Assembly (NCBI GenBank): GCA_905221605.1
Contig: CAJNDS010002118.1
Coordinates: 62,001 to 126,000, forward strand
DNA: 64,000 bases
From: Symbiodinium natans
Lineage: Eukaryota > Sar > Dinophyceae > Suessiales > Symbiodiniaceae
Reading direction: 5' to 3'
The position numbers were made by a program, and so were the translations under genes. Under the pieces are notes generated by a model that did no database searches, was not told where the DNA came from, and saw nothing but the letters and a program-made list of their open reading frames with translations. Below, one piece after another: positions 46,901 through 57,627 of this stretch; the stretch's first letter is position 1; each line of letters starts with the position of its first letter.

Positions 46901-47280
46901 GAAACGATATGAAGGGACCATGTAACTACCCTTAGCAAGTAGAGAATCCCCCTCTTGGACCAATTAGGGCATAGCACTGCATTTAGGGATTTGGGTATCT
47001 CCACAACTTGGGCCCGCAAGCCGGGTTTAGGGTTTGGGGTTTAGGGTTTAGGGTTTGGGGTTTAGGGTTTAGGGTTTAGGGTTTGGGGTTTGGGGTTTAG
47101 GGAACCGATGAACTCCGTGGGTTTGGGGAAACCTAAGCCTCTCTACGTCCTCACAAGTGCCTTTCAAGTACGCATATGGAGCCCTGATCAAGGGGGCATA
47201 GGAATCCTCACCACTTAAGTCCTAAGCTAAACCCTAAACCCTAAACCCTAAACCCTAAACCCTAAACCCTAAACCCTAAA
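44000..47280. other. intergenic or intronic, telomeric arrays and hairpin repeats
   Basis: Telomeric arrays at 44256-44285, 45072-45184 (CCCTAAA), 45900-46035 and 46660-46750 (TTTAGGG). Dispersed GGATCC/GGGCCC hairpin-type repeats at 45810-46080 and 46795-46935. Small unique islands at 44465-44590 (plus frame VPGEPAAVIRLRTVEPPQPE) and 44690-44765 have no recognisable family. Confidence 0.6.
45309..45760. mobile_element. TIR element with AATCCCTTCCCC ends
   Basis: Left end AATCCCTTCCCCCTAATATT, right end AATATTAGGGGAAGGGATT: inverted match over ~30 bp, followed inside by C-run/G-run. 452 bp, no transposase. Same arm motif as 7168-7286. Confidence 0.75.
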
Positions 47281-47295
47281 CCCTAAACCCTGAAT

Positions 47296-48960
47296 ACAAA
47301 CCCGGGGCTGCCAGCAAAGTTGCATAGTCGTGCGTAGCTCCAGAGGCCAGGGTGGTGAAGCCAGCTTTGCAGAGCTTCGCGGCAGCTTGGCCAGTTTCAT
47401 TCCTGGGAGCTCATTTGGTGGTTTCTCTAACTTCGGGTCCCTTTTGGGGTCCTTGTTATAAGGCGGCCCCTCTTATTGAGTGTACCCCGAAAAAGGGACC
47501 ATAATTTCGCGAACTGACCATGTAGAGGCTTTAGGGGCTTTGAAGGGCTTCGGAGGCTTTGGAAGTTGTAGTGATTCTGGGTGTTTAAGAGGCTTTAGGG
47601 TTTCGGGGCTTTAGGATCTTGAAGGCTTAGTTTGAGGGCTTAAGGGTTGTCGACCTTCGGTGGCTCACGGCTACAGGCGTTCGGCCTGCAAGCTGCCCCT
47701 CGTGCTTAGAGATACACAGAAGCTTCCAACCCCGCCCACCAGCCCCTACATGCTAGAACCTAGACCCTAAACCCTAAACCCCAAAGCCCACCTCCTGAGC
47801 CCCAAGTATACCCTAAACTGGTGGCGCAGTAGCCACAATCTGGATCCCCACCCCCGCCTACCGAACGTGCAATCCCAAAGGGTACGGGACCGAATTCCGC
47901 TTTTTTCGGAATCTACAATCCAACCCAGAATGAACCCTCCAACCTCCGGCCCTACACCCAACCTGTCGAAACCCTGTTTTAGGGCGTTTTGAGGCCAAAG
48001 GCCTAGGCTTTCGGGATATTCTGAGCCCAACGCAACACCCGAAACCCGAAACCCCAAACCCGAAACCCCAAACCCTAAACCCCAAACCCCAAACCCGAAA
48101 CCAAAACCCTAGACCCCTAACCCCCAAAACCGCGCGCGCCCAGGTGCTGAAACGTGCCCGGGGGAGTTCGAAGGCACGCGTACACCGAGGTGTTTGCCTC
48201 AGCTCGGGGATGTCGACGAACCGGCTCATGGCTTGGAGGAGAAGGGGTTTAGGGTTTAGGGTTTAGGGTTTAGGGTTTAGGGTTTAGGGTTTAGGGTCTA
48301 AACCCTAAACCCTTAACCCCCAGAACTTAAACCTGGGGGGCTAAAATGAACCTTTAAAGGGCTTCTGGCTCATACACCTTAATCTTGTAGTAGTATAGGC
48401 TAGATGATCCCCTCATCTGGTCGCAAAGGAACTTCTAAAGCCTAAAAGCCCAAACATCCGCTACCTCACGCTTAAGCCTTCATTCGGTCCATCCTCCAAT
48501 CACCCTGCCACGCGGAGGTCCCCAACGGTAGCCAGAAGTAGCCTCAGAAGGGCCTACTTGGAGGTTCATGGGTAGTTATAAGTGAGGTGGGGTTGTAAGT
48601 ACAGCTAATCTACTTTTAACCCTACTTAAGAGTACCCATGAGCCTTCAAGATATAGAAATTGGCTTTTAGGTGCCGTAACTTGGGATCTAGGTCGCTTCC
48701 TGCATGTGAGTACTAGTCAAACCAAATACTCCAACTCAACCCTTAGGCCAACAATGGGCCAGTAAGCTCTTGGAACCCGAAACCCTAAGCCCGAAACCCG
48801 AAAACCCCAAACCCTAAACCCAAACTCCTAAACCCTAAATAGGAGTGCTTGGCGCCATGGGGCGGGCCTATAGCTTACTTCGTGTAGCGAATCTAGCCGA
48901 GGTTGCCGGCCGGAAGAAGCCTTTGTCACACGGCTTACAGTCCTCAGCGGTACTGATGAG
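47296..48960 (-). CDS. GCC2/GCC3 (ephrin-receptor-like) cysteine-rich domain, two exons of a larger gene
   Basis: Exon 48911-48960 encodes ISTAEDCKPCDKGFF. It splices in phase (GC donor at 48910, acceptor AG|G at 47403/47402) to exon ~47296-47402, encoding NETGQAAAKLCKAGFTTLAS then GATHDYATLLAAPG. The joined 'C..C..GFFRNETGQAA..C.AGFTTLASGA' pattern is typical of GCC2_GCC3 / ephrin-receptor-like extracellular modules. In this family they usually occur in large membrane proteins. An upstream exon probably ends inside a duplicated segment at 49065-49088. The 3' edge is not fixed. The gene may include the coding islands further right. Confidence 0.6.
48130..48229 (-). CDS. coding exon candidate with start codon
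   Basis: Minus-strand frame with ATG at 48229 reading MSRFVDIPELRQTPRCTRAF then ELPRARFSTWAR. Bounded by TTTAGGG at 48245 and degenerate telomeric sequence at 48045-48120. It would lie within the intron of the GCC2/GCC3 gene. Family unknown. Confidence 0.3.
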
Positions 48961-49088
48961 CTGGAACCGACCGTGCTTCGGGGGTTTAGGGTTTAGGGTT
49001 TAGGGTTTTATGGTTTAGGGTTTAGGGTTTTAGGGTTTTAGGGTTTAGGGTTTAGCGAACCACAAGCTGGAACCGACCGTGCTTCGGG
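48959..49088. repeat. telomeric insertion flanked by a 24 bp direct duplication
   Basis: The same 24 bases (starting AGCTGGAACCGACCGTGC) occur at 48959-48982 and 49065-49088, enclosing ~80 bp made mainly of TTTAGGG and TTTTAGGG units. It coincides with a probable intron of the GCC2/GCC3 gene. Confidence 0.88.
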
Positions 49089-49760
49089 ATTCTAATTTGG
49101 GGTTCGGGGTGGTGAGGCAAAAGAGTATGGGGTTTACGAGCATCAGGGTATTAGGTTTTAGGGTTTAGGGTTTGGGGTTTAGGGTGCGGCTGACTACTTT
49201 ACAGCTGTATCCTGAACCTTAATTACACTAAGCAACCCAAAATCTAGGGTTTACGGGCGCGTTGCTTGCAAAACCCCATGTATGATGAGCTGCCCAAGGG
49301 GCATAAGTTGGTGTAACTGTACCTAAACTCGAAGGGTTGAGGGTTGAGGGTTTTGGGGTCCTAAATCCTACAGTTAAGCTTGTTTCATCCGGCCGTGTAA
49401 GTGGTGGTTTCCAAAATAGGGGCAGCCTATTGGGGTCCTTTTTTTTAAGGGAATCCTACTACTTGGGGGTCTGTGTCAGGGTCCCGTGTCTTGGTAAACC
49501 CCCAAGTAGGTTTGTTTGTCGCCCAAAACCCTTAACCATAAACCCTAAACCCTAAACCCTACACCCTACACCCTCAAACCTAACCCTAAACCCTAAACCC
49601 TAAAACCTAAACGGGCTTCGGAAGAAGCGAGTCGACTTTCCCCTGAACCCTGATTCCGAAATCCTAAACCGTAGGAGGTCTTGGCCTCCTTGAGGGTTTA
49701 CCCTAAACCCTAAACCCTAAACCCTAAACCCTAAACCCTAAACCCTAAACCCTAAACCCT

Positions 49761-49868
49761 AGCAACATATGTGGAGGTACCACGTGGATGCATGCAACAG
49801 CGACCCGCGGAGGGATCCTCAGGCTCCCGCGGGGTTTAAGATCTGAAAGTGAGAACCCTTTAGGGGCT
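49761..49868 (-). repeat. unique ~110 bp repeat, copy B
   Basis: Reverse-complement copy of 39251-39366, again flanked by CCCTAAA on one side and TTTAGGG on the other. The telomeric orientation relative to the element is therefore similar in both copies, suggesting they moved together. Confidence 0.85.
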
Positions 49869-49879
49869 TGGGTTTAGGT

Positions 49880-49980
49880 TAGGGTTTAGGGTTTAGGGTT
49901 TAGGGTTTAGGGTTTAGGGTTTAGGGTTTAGGGTTTAGGGTTTAGGGTTTAGGGTTTAGGGTTTAGGGTTTAGGGTTCAG
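49880..49980. repeat. TTTAGGG array
   Basis: About 14 units next to repeat copy B. 50140-50330 is unique AT-rich DNA with no gene seen. Confidence 0.9.
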
Positions 49981-50904
49981 GGTAACCCTACATCCAAAAC
50001 CCTCAAGGTCTAGGGTTGTTCGGCTCGCCCCTACCTTTCCAACGCAAAAACCTGAAGCAAAGCAACTGCAGCAGGCCGCCCCAAACGCCCTGAAGCCCAG
50101 AAAAAATGCCGAGAAAGCAACCACCTTAAATATTACTACATGACTACGTTGCTTCATGATTATATATTTACTGTTTTACGATGTTGCTATATGGTTGTAT
50201 AAGAATACATACTGTATACTATATTGCTACAATGGCTGGATCGCAATATGACTATATTCCTATGTTATCATATACCTAGGCAATTAACTGTATTACTCGG
50301 TATTCTTATACAACGAAATTGTTGTATAACCTGAATCCCTAAACCCTAAGCACAAACAGATGTGGCCCAGGGGGCTGCGGAAGCCATGTCGAAGTATTGT
50401 CCGGGAGCACCTCGCTGATCGAAATTTGTCGGGCATCATGTTCAACCCTAGACCCTAGACCCTAAACCCGAACCCTAAACCCTAAACCCTAAACCCTAAA
50501 CCCTAAACCCTAACATGTTCCAGGGCCCAGGTTTGGGGACTCCAGGGTTGAGGCTTGGGGCTTTTCAAGGTTGGCCTGCAAGAGTGGCCCCAGTTAGGGT
50601 TTACGGTTTCGGGTTTAGGGTTTAGGGTTTAGGATTTAGGGTTTAGGGTTGAATGAAGGTTTGAGGGTTTGGGCTTAGGGTGTGAGCTTACCTTGTTGAG
50701 GGTATTCATTCGGGGCATCTTATAAGGTACTTGGGGTGTCTAGGTAGGGCTTAGGGTTCAGGGCCGTCCCGGGCCTCATATCCTAAACCCCAACCCCCAA
50801 ACCCTCCCCCTCCCCAAGCCCTAAACCCCTAACCTAAAGCCTCAACCCTAAACCTAAACCCCAAAACCTACACCCCAAACCCTAAACCCTTAACTAAACC
50901 CCAA

Positions 50905-51005
50905 ACCCTCTGCTAGGCCAAACCCTCCGGAGGTCTGTGGGCCATACAACCTGCCCGAGTTCATTCAGCTGGCCCTGAAGCCAAAGCCCACACGGCCCAA
51001 AAAAG
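50905..51005. other. unique GC-rich island, coding strand undetermined
   Basis: Plus frame reads PPEVCGPYNLPEFIQLALKP; minus frame reads QLNELGQVVWPTDLRR with an AG|C start. Both are open, so no call on strand or family. Confidence 0.25.
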
Positions 51006-51267
51006 TCACTAAGGGTTTAGGGTTTGGGGTTTAGGGTTCGGGGCCAGGGTTGAAGGCCCTACACCCTGAAATCAAGATGCCCCCACACTTTGAAACCTCA
51101 AGATCAAAGCTCTAACCTCTCAAACCCAAAAACACGAGAAAAAAAAAAAAAAAAAAAACACCCAAACCCCGAATCCAGAACCCTAACGTCTGTCCCGAGT
51201 CTCCAACCCCCTAAACCCTAAACCCCAAATCCTAAACCCTAAACCCCAAACCCTAAACCCTAAACTC

Positions 51268-51366
51268 CTCCAAGGCACAGTCCAGGTTCCAGCTCAAGTC
51301 CACGTAGCCCGTGGAGCTCAGGAGGTGCTGGTCCAGATGCCTCCGGAGGTTCTCGGGGTCTATGGG
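51268..51366 (-). CDS. coding exon, family unknown
   Basis: Minus-strand frame PENLRRHLDQHLLSSTGYV followed by DLSWNLDCALEE. It ends at an AG|GA donor directly followed by TTTAGGG. Telomeric arrays lie on both sides (51205-51265 and 51380-51520). Probably in the same gene as 52346-52418 and 52581-52663. Confidence 0.5.
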
Positions 51367-52345
51367 CTTTAGCATTTGGAGGTTTAGGGTTTAGGGTTTA
51401 GGGTTTAGGGTTTAGGGTTTAGGGCTAGGGTTTAGGGTTTAGGGTTTAGGGTTTAGGGTTTAGGGTTTAGGGTTTAGGGTTTAGGGTTTGGGGTTTGGGG
51501 TTTGGGGTTTGGGGTTTAGGGTTTCTTGGAAGCTCTTTTGATTTAGTAAGTCTACTTAGCACCCCCTAGAGAACCACAATTACAACCCCCATAGCCCACC
51601 TTACTAACCCTACTTACTAATTAAGTCAGAAAGGGCTTTCAAGTCTAGAGCCTAGGGGTCTCGGGGGTTTAGGGGTCTGTGGGGCTTACGGTATTACGGG
51701 TCTAGGGGGTCTAGGGGTTTAGGGGTTGAAGGGGTTTAGTTTAGGGTCTTGGCTTTTGGGGAGCTTGGAGGTCTATGGGTTTAGGGATTGGGGGGTAGGG
51801 CGATAGGGACTTGCTGCTTTAGCTCTGACATCCTCTCAACCCTAGAAACCCGAAAAAAACACTGGCGCAAACACTAAAACCCTAGCCCCACAACTCTCAA
51901 CCCTAAACCCTAAAGCCTACTCAAACCCTGAACTCTAAACCTCCCACTCCCCAAACTCCGAACCCTAACTACAAACCCTAAACTAAACCCTAAACACTAA
52001 AGCCCCTACAAAGCCCGGAGGCATCTAAACCCGAAACCCCAAAACCAAGGCAACAGGCCTATCAGCTGCGCCGGAGAGCTCAAAAGCGAAATTGGCCCGT
52101 TTTGGGCTTAGGGTTTAGATTTTTTGGGTTTAGGGCTTAAGTAGGGTTTAGGATTTGGGGTTTAGGGTTTAAGGTTGGGTTTAGGGCTTCTACGCTCCCA
52201 CTGCGGTTGGTTTGGGGCATGGGGCTTGTAGGTTAGGGGTATCGGGCTGCTATCCCGTCAGGATAAAAACCCTGAACCCTAAACTTAACCCTAAACCCTA
52301 AACCCTAAACCCCAAACCCCAAACCCTAAACCCTAAACCCTAAAC

Positions 52346-52418
52346 CTGGGCTTTGGCGTTCGGGTTCTCGAAGCTGTTATTATGCCAAGGTGGCGCTTTG
52401 TATTTGGAGCCAGGGTGC
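52346..52418 (-). CDS. coding exon, family unknown
   Basis: 73 bp. Acceptor AG|G (TTTCAG|GCAC), reading HPGSKYKAPPWHNNSFENPN, then AKAQ. Donor is CAG|GTTTAGGG, so the GT is supplied by the telomeric repeat itself. Located between arrays 52285-52345 and 52440-52575. Confidence 0.55.
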
Positions 52419-52439
52419 CTGAAACAGGTGTTTTGGGTA

Positions 52440-52575
52440 ACCCTAAACCCTAACCCTAAACCCTAAACCCTAAACCCTAAACCCTAAACCCTAAACCCTA
52501 AACCCTAAACCCTAAACCCTAAACCCTAAACCCTAAACCCTAAACCCTAAACCCTAACCCTAAACCCTAAACCCC
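52440..52575. repeat. CCCTAAA array
   Basis: About 19 nearly perfect units forming most of the intron between the coding islands 52581-52663 and 52346-52418. Confidence 0.92.
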
Positions 52576-52580
52576 AAACC

Positions 52581-52663
52581 CTGTTCCATTGCTGGCCGCT
52601 GTGCGTCTCGTGTGGGTCCGTCCGAGCGAAGGCGAAGATGAGGCCGATCTTGGTACTTAGGAC
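52581..52663 (-). CDS. coding exon, family unknown
   Basis: Acceptor CCAG|GTC, reading VLSTKIGLIFAFARTD then PHETHSGQQWN. In phase with the next island (HPGSKYK...) only if the donor is read as AG|GG, which is unusual; a GT one base later breaks the frame. Strongly protein-like. Confidence 0.5.
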
Positions 52664-53488
52664 CTGGTTGGCTGGTTTCAGGGTTGGGGGGGTTTAGGGT
52701 TTAGGGTTTAGGGTTTAGGGTTTAGGGTTTGGGATTTAGGGCTTAAGGTCGGGGAGGTTTAGGGGCTCAAAGGGCTTTGGGGGCTTGCAGGGGATTTTAG
52801 GGGCTTAGGGTTTAGGGGGTTAGGGGTTTAGGGCTTAGGGTTTAGGGTTTAGGTTTTAGGATCCAGGCGTTGAGGGGTTTAGGGTTTCCGGAGGCAGCTC
52901 ACAGGATGTCTTTGTCGGAGGCACGTAAGTCACTTGTCCAAAACCCTAAACCCTAAACCCTAAACCCAAACCTCAAAACCCAAAACCCTAAACCCAAAAC
53001 TCAAAACCCTAAACCCTAAACCGGTTTAGGGTTTAGGGTTTAGGGTTGCAAAGTTTAGGGTTTTGGGTTGCAAGGTTGGGGTTTTCAGGGTTCATTCACA
53101 GGGAGGCCGCCCCCTGGTCATATTTAGGTTTACCCAAGCCTTAAACCCTGAACCCTATGAACCTCACAACCTGGAGCGCAGAGTTCTAGGGAAGTAGGGG
53201 AGGGTGGGGGGGGGGTGGTAGGGTTCAGGGCGAGGGTCTAGGGTTTAGGGTCAGCTAAGCAGGCTGCGGTACACCGCGGCAGTTTAGGGTTTACGGTGTA
53301 GGAGGGGGGGGGGGGTTGATGCATGTCATGCCAACTTTTCCTTGCTGCACCAAACCTGCCTAAGCCTGACAGCAAGAGCAGGCACCGTGTCTAGAGCTCT
53401 GCAAAAGGCTCGGAACCCTAAACCCTAAACCCTAAACCCTAAAGACTAAATCCTAAACCCTAAACCCTAAACCCCAACCCCAAGAAGC

Positions 53489-53554
53489 CGGACGAGCTGC
53501 AGGAAGTGTGATGTCAGAGATGTCATCTGTTGCGAAGGCCCGTCGAAACTGAAC
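53489..53554 (-). CDS. coding exon, family unknown
   Basis: 66 bp, 22 codons: VQFRRAFATDDISDITLPAA then RP. Acceptor CTCAG|GTT, donor CG|GCTTC. Telomeric repeats flank both sides (53412-53475; 53570-53640). Confidence 0.45.
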
Positions 53555-53819
53555 CTGAGGCCCAGGCATGGTTTAGGGTTTAGGGTCAGGGTTTACGGTT
53601 GAGGGTTTAGGGTTTAGGGTGTAGGGGTGTAGGGCGTAGGGGTTTAGGGTGTAGGGTTTAGGGTTTATGGCATTTACCCTCAAGGGTCCATGTAACCAAG
53701 TCTTCCCTATGTAGGTACATGGACCCTCGAACTTTCGGGCTCCGTCGCCCAGCCAGCTGAATGATGCAAAAAAGTGGAGTTAAACCCTAAAGGCTAAAGC
53801 CCTTTAAACCCTAGCCCTA

Positions 53820-53887
53820 AACCCTACACCCTACACCCTACACCCTACACCCTACACCCTACACCCTACACCCTACACCCTACACCC
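53820..53887. repeat. CCCTACA array
   Basis: Nine identical copies of CCCTACA, a single-base variant of the telomeric unit, leading into CCCTAAA. 53690-53735 holds a small GGTCCATGT/ACATGGACC hairpin also seen at 60308-60352. Confidence 0.9.
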
Positions 53888-53927
53888 TAAACCCTAAACC
53901 CTAAACCCCAAACAAACTAAACAAACT

Positions 53928-53993
53928 CCGAGTGGCCAGGGTGAAGCCTGGGTTGCAGGCCTCAGCACAAGAGAGCCAGCATTTTTCGGAGAA
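53928..53993 (-). CDS. cysteine-rich coding exon candidate
   Basis: Minus-strand frame FSEKCWLSCAEACNPGFTLA TRS, resembling the 'C..C.PGFTLA' end of a GCC2/GCC3 module as in 47296-47402. No AG acceptor is visible at its 5' edge, and the opposite strand is also open, so it may be a degenerate copy. Confidence 0.3.
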
Positions 53994-54867
53994 TTTAGGG
54001 TTTAGGGTTTAGGATTGAGGGAACCCTGCACGCAAAACTCAGCATGCAGCTCTGGCTTAGACCTTTTTTCTTGTGGCTCCAGGGGTGTCTTGATCTCAAC
54101 CCTAAACCCTAAACCCTAAACCCTAAACCCTAAACCCCAAACCCTAAACCCTATGATGCTGGGCCTGGGGCTGTGAGGCTCTGTTCTAGCAATACGCAGA
54201 AGGGGAGAGTCTCCCCTGATTGCCAGATTTGGAACATCAAAAGCCTTGTAGGATACCCTGCCCCCCACCCCCCTCCCTCGTCCTACCCAGACCGAAACCT
54301 AAACCCTCAACCCTAAACTCACCCCACAAGATCGGCATTCCCTCACACAAACCCCTCCACAACCCCGAAGTCCGAGGTGCCTCGTCGGGGCACCACTCGC
54401 GGCCGGAAATCCCCAAGGCTCCTTGCGCGTGCGCCCCCTAAACCCTAAACCCTAAACCCTAAACCCTAAACCCTAAACCCTAAACCCTAAACCCTAGACC
54501 CCCACCCCCTTGAGCCTCCTAAAACGACCGAAGCCCACCCCTAGAGCTAAAATCGTCAACTCTATGGGCTTTGGTGAATCTCTAACCATCAGTGTTACGG
54601 TTCAGGGTTTAGGGCTTAGGGCTTAGGGCTTAGGGTTTAGGGCTTAGGGTTTAGGGTTTAGGGCTTAGCGTTTAGGGCTTAGGGTTTAGCGTCCGATAAC
54701 CCTGCTTCACCACACCCCTCCCCCCCTCCCCCACCCCACAAAAAAAGAAGAAGCTCCCTTCAAAAAGCTCCTGGGATGAGCTCCAGGTGGTTGGCGCCGT
54801 TCAGCGGGTTCCTTGCCCGCTGGCATGGACAAGGGCATGTCGGGGCTGAGGGTTGAGAATCTTTGCT

Positions 54868-54979
54868 TGGCTGCACTATGACAGGTAGCTATGCACTAAT
54901 TTTTTAGCTGCCCTATTAGGAAGCCCAACAAACCCAAAACGGCTAAAGATCTAAGGTTGCAGTGAAGCACCACAAAGTC
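54868..54979. mobile_element. ~110 bp dispersed repeat (GGCTGCACTTAGGAGGG ... CACCACAAAG), copy 1
   Basis: Starts GGCTGCACTATGACAGGTAG and ends GCAGTGAAGCACCACAAAG; the most diverged of four copies. Others: 55673-55768, 58441-58552, 62018-62124. No obvious inverted ends. Confidence 0.85.
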
Positions 54980-55497
54980 TGTTCAAGGGTGAGTTTTATG
55001 GTGACGGTGTTTCGGGGGCTTCGGGGGGATTAGGGGGGTTTTACGGGGCTAATGGGTTACAGTCTTTAGGGTTTTGAGGGCTTAGGTTCTGTTTAGGGCT
55101 AAGGTTCAGGGGTTCGGAGGGCAAGCGGGCAGTAGGTGTTCAGGGCTGAAAACTTAGGCCATGAACCCTAAACCCTGAAGAGCCCTATCCCCTCAGCCCG
55201 AAGCAGGGAGATGGGATGGGGATGCCCTTGGCCATGAGATGGCACGGCACAACAACCCTACGCTTTTTGTTGACACCTTGGATGTCGAAAAGTACCTCAC
55301 GTCAGCCCTAATCGCGATAAGCCATCCATCCCTCCACCCTAAACGCAAAGTCCATAGCCCCAAAGGGCGTAAATCCCCTAAACCCTGAACCCTAAGCCCG
55401 AAGCCCGAAGCCCTAAACCCTAAACCCTAACCACCCCCCCGCCCCCGCCCCCCCCCCCCCCCCCCCAAAAAAAAAAAAAAAAAAAACTGAAAAAAAC

Positions 55498-55568
55498 GTC
55501 TCCGAGACAAGGCTCCCTGCATCGTCGGTGCGCTGTCCAGACAACAGCTCGTCCCGGAGTGGCTCTTC
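55498..55568 (-). CDS. coding exon, family unknown
   Basis: 71 bp. Acceptor GCCCCAG|GAA, donor AC|GTTTTT. Reads EEPLRDELLSGQRTDDAGSL then VSE, phase 0 to phase 2. Preceded (on the coding strand) by a duplicated 30 bp segment, and its intron contains a poly-A/poly-C run. Confidence 0.5.
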
Positions 55569-55577
55569 CTGGGGCAA

Positions 55578-55797
55578 ACAAGAGACCTTAAACACCTGAA
55601 TTCCCCTAAATCCTAAACCCTAAACCCTAACCCTAAACGCTAAACCCTAAACCCTAAACGCTAAACCCTTCTTGGCTGCACTTAGGAGGGTAGCTATAAA
55701 TGAATTTTTAGCTGCCTTGTTGAGAAACCCAACAAAAGATCTAAAGTTACAGTAAAGCACCACAAAGACAAGAGACCTTAAACACCTGAATTCCCCT
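55578..55797. repeat. telomeric array plus dispersed element flanked by a 30 bp direct duplication
   Basis: The same 30 bases (containing AGACCTTAAACACCTGAATT) occur at 55578-55607 and 55768-55797. They enclose CCCTAAA/CCCTAAACG units joined to copy 2 of the ~110 bp dispersed repeat. The duplication is exact, so the insertion is recent. Confidence 0.9.
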
Positions 55798-56310
55798 CAA
55801 CCCTTAGACGCCCTAACCCCCAACCCCCAACCCCTAAGCCCTAAGCCCTAAGCCCTAAGCCCTAAGCCCTAAGCCCTAAGCCCTAAGCCCTAAGCCCTAA
55901 CCCCTAAACCCTAAACCCTAAACCCTAGTGAGTTTTGGGGGTAAAGCTTCTGCCTATGTGGGGCTTACAAGGGTCAACCAAACGGATCCGGGTACTTGGT
56001 AAGCAGGGTTGAAGGGGCCCACATCCCATTAGGGTTTAGGGTCTAGGGTTAGGGTTTAGGGTATAGGGTATAGGGTAGGGTATAGGTTTAGGGTTTAGGG
56101 TTTAGGGTTTAGGGTTTAGGGTTTTGGGGTTTAGGGTCTAGGTTCGAAACCCTTCAAGTCCCTGCAATTTCGGTAGGTCAACCCCTAACCTGAAGGGTAT
56201 AGACTCAGGGGTTGAGGGTTTAGAAGGGTTTAGGCTTCATCGGGTTCAAAAGGTCAATTAGGGTCTAGGGTTGAGGGTTGAGAAGGGTTGAAAGGTTGGG
56301 TGTTTGGTGC

Positions 56311-56440
56311 ACTTGGAGGTTCATGGGTACTTATAAAACCGACTTATTATATAAGTCTACTTGTAACCTACTTAGGAGACTTAGGGGGGTTTATAAGTGC
56401 AGCTAGTACTTGGGGTTGTAAGTGCCCTGAACCTCCAAGT
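56311..56440. mobile_element. ACTTGGAGGTTCATGG element, copy at 56 kb
   Basis: Same ends as 8358-8487 (ACTTGGAGGTTCATGGGTAC ... GAACCTCCAAGT). The arms are more diverged (TTATAAAACC/GGTTTATAAG-like). Confidence 0.8.
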
Positions 56441-56581
56441 AGGTCTTTTTTTTAGCTTGGTTCAGGTTTTTAGTTGGGGAATCAAAAGGGTTTTAGGGTT
56501 TAAGGTTTAGGGTTTAAGGTTTAGGGTTTAAGGTTTAGGGTTCAAGGTTTTAGGGTTCAAGGTTTTAGGGTTTAGGTTGAC

Positions 56582-56675
56582 CTCTTCGTGCAGAGCAGTC
56601 GCGATCCAGCGGGCGAAGCGATCTTGGACCTCCGCCTTGCGATCAAAGCAAGGGCACTTCACGGCAAGAAGGCCT
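56582..56675 (-). CDS. coding exon, family unknown
   Basis: Frame LAVKCPCFDRKAEVQDRFAR then WIATALHEE, ending at an AG|GT donor. An AG|G acceptor at 56636/56635 would shorten it to 54 bp. Strongly protein-like. Confidence 0.5.
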
Positions 56676-57244
56676 AAACCCCAAACCCCAAACCCGAATC
56701 CCTAAACCCTAAACCCTAAACCCTAAACCCTAAACCCTAAACCGGGGCACCTCCTGATAACTGACGCCCTGGGGAAATAGGAGGGGATGTGTTAAGAAAC
56801 GAACCTGGCGAACCCCAGAAGCTGCACAGTTTAGTGTTTAGGGTTTAGGGCCCTACCAGGCCTGCACAGGTTAGCTTGACTTTAGGTCCTGTTCTCTTGG
56901 CTTAGGGCTTACCTAGACCCTGAACCCTGAAAACATTCTAGACCTAAGCAAGCAACCATAAAGTAAAACTCCGAAACCAAAAATCTGAGCAGCAAACCTG
57001 AAAACTCAGAACCCTCAACCCTAAACCCTAAACCCGAAACCCTAAACCGCCTAAACCCTAAACCCTAAACCGGCTAAACCCTAAACCTAGAACCCCAAAC
57101 CCTAATTAAATCCTGCAACGACGACCCAAGCTCTCGACCCGAAGCAGCAAAGCAAGCACACCCCAAAACCCTCAACGCTCCAACGGACCATGTGCACCCT
57201 GCAGTTGAGGATCAGATACCCTGGACCAGATGAACCCTAAAAGT

Positions 57245-57325
57245 GGGGTTTAGGGTTTAGGGTTTAGGGTTTAGGGTTTAGGGTTTAGGGTTTAGGGTTT
57301 AGGGTTTAGGGTTTAGGGTTTAGGG
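57245..57325. repeat. TTTAGGG array
   Basis: About 11 perfect units adjoining the coding island 57345-57405. Confidence 0.9.
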
Positions 57326-57344
57326 ACTCGAAGCCCTCAAAATC

Positions 57345-57405
57345 CTGCCCTCCAGCGTTCCGGGACCCACCGCCAGCGCGCCTCCCCGTCTTTCACGAAG
57401 GAGAC
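57345..57405 (-). CDS. coding exon, family unknown
   Basis: 61 bp. Acceptor GAG|GTC, donor CAG|GATTTT. Reads VSFVKDGEARWRWVPERWRA. Basic and Trp-rich. Neighbours are telomeric arrays. Confidence 0.5.
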
Positions 57406-57419
57406 CTCAGCTTGAAGTG

Positions 57420-57490
57420 TCGTGGAGGGTTGAGGGTTGAAGATGAAGATCTTTGAAAGGGTTTAGGGTTTAGGGTTTAGGGTTTAGGGT

Positions 57491-57522
<32 letters not shown>

Positions 57523-57539
57523 GGCTGAGGGCTGAGGGC

Positions 57540-57578
<39 letters not shown>

Positions 57579-57588
57579 GGTTTAGGGT

Positions 57589-57627
<39 letters not shown>

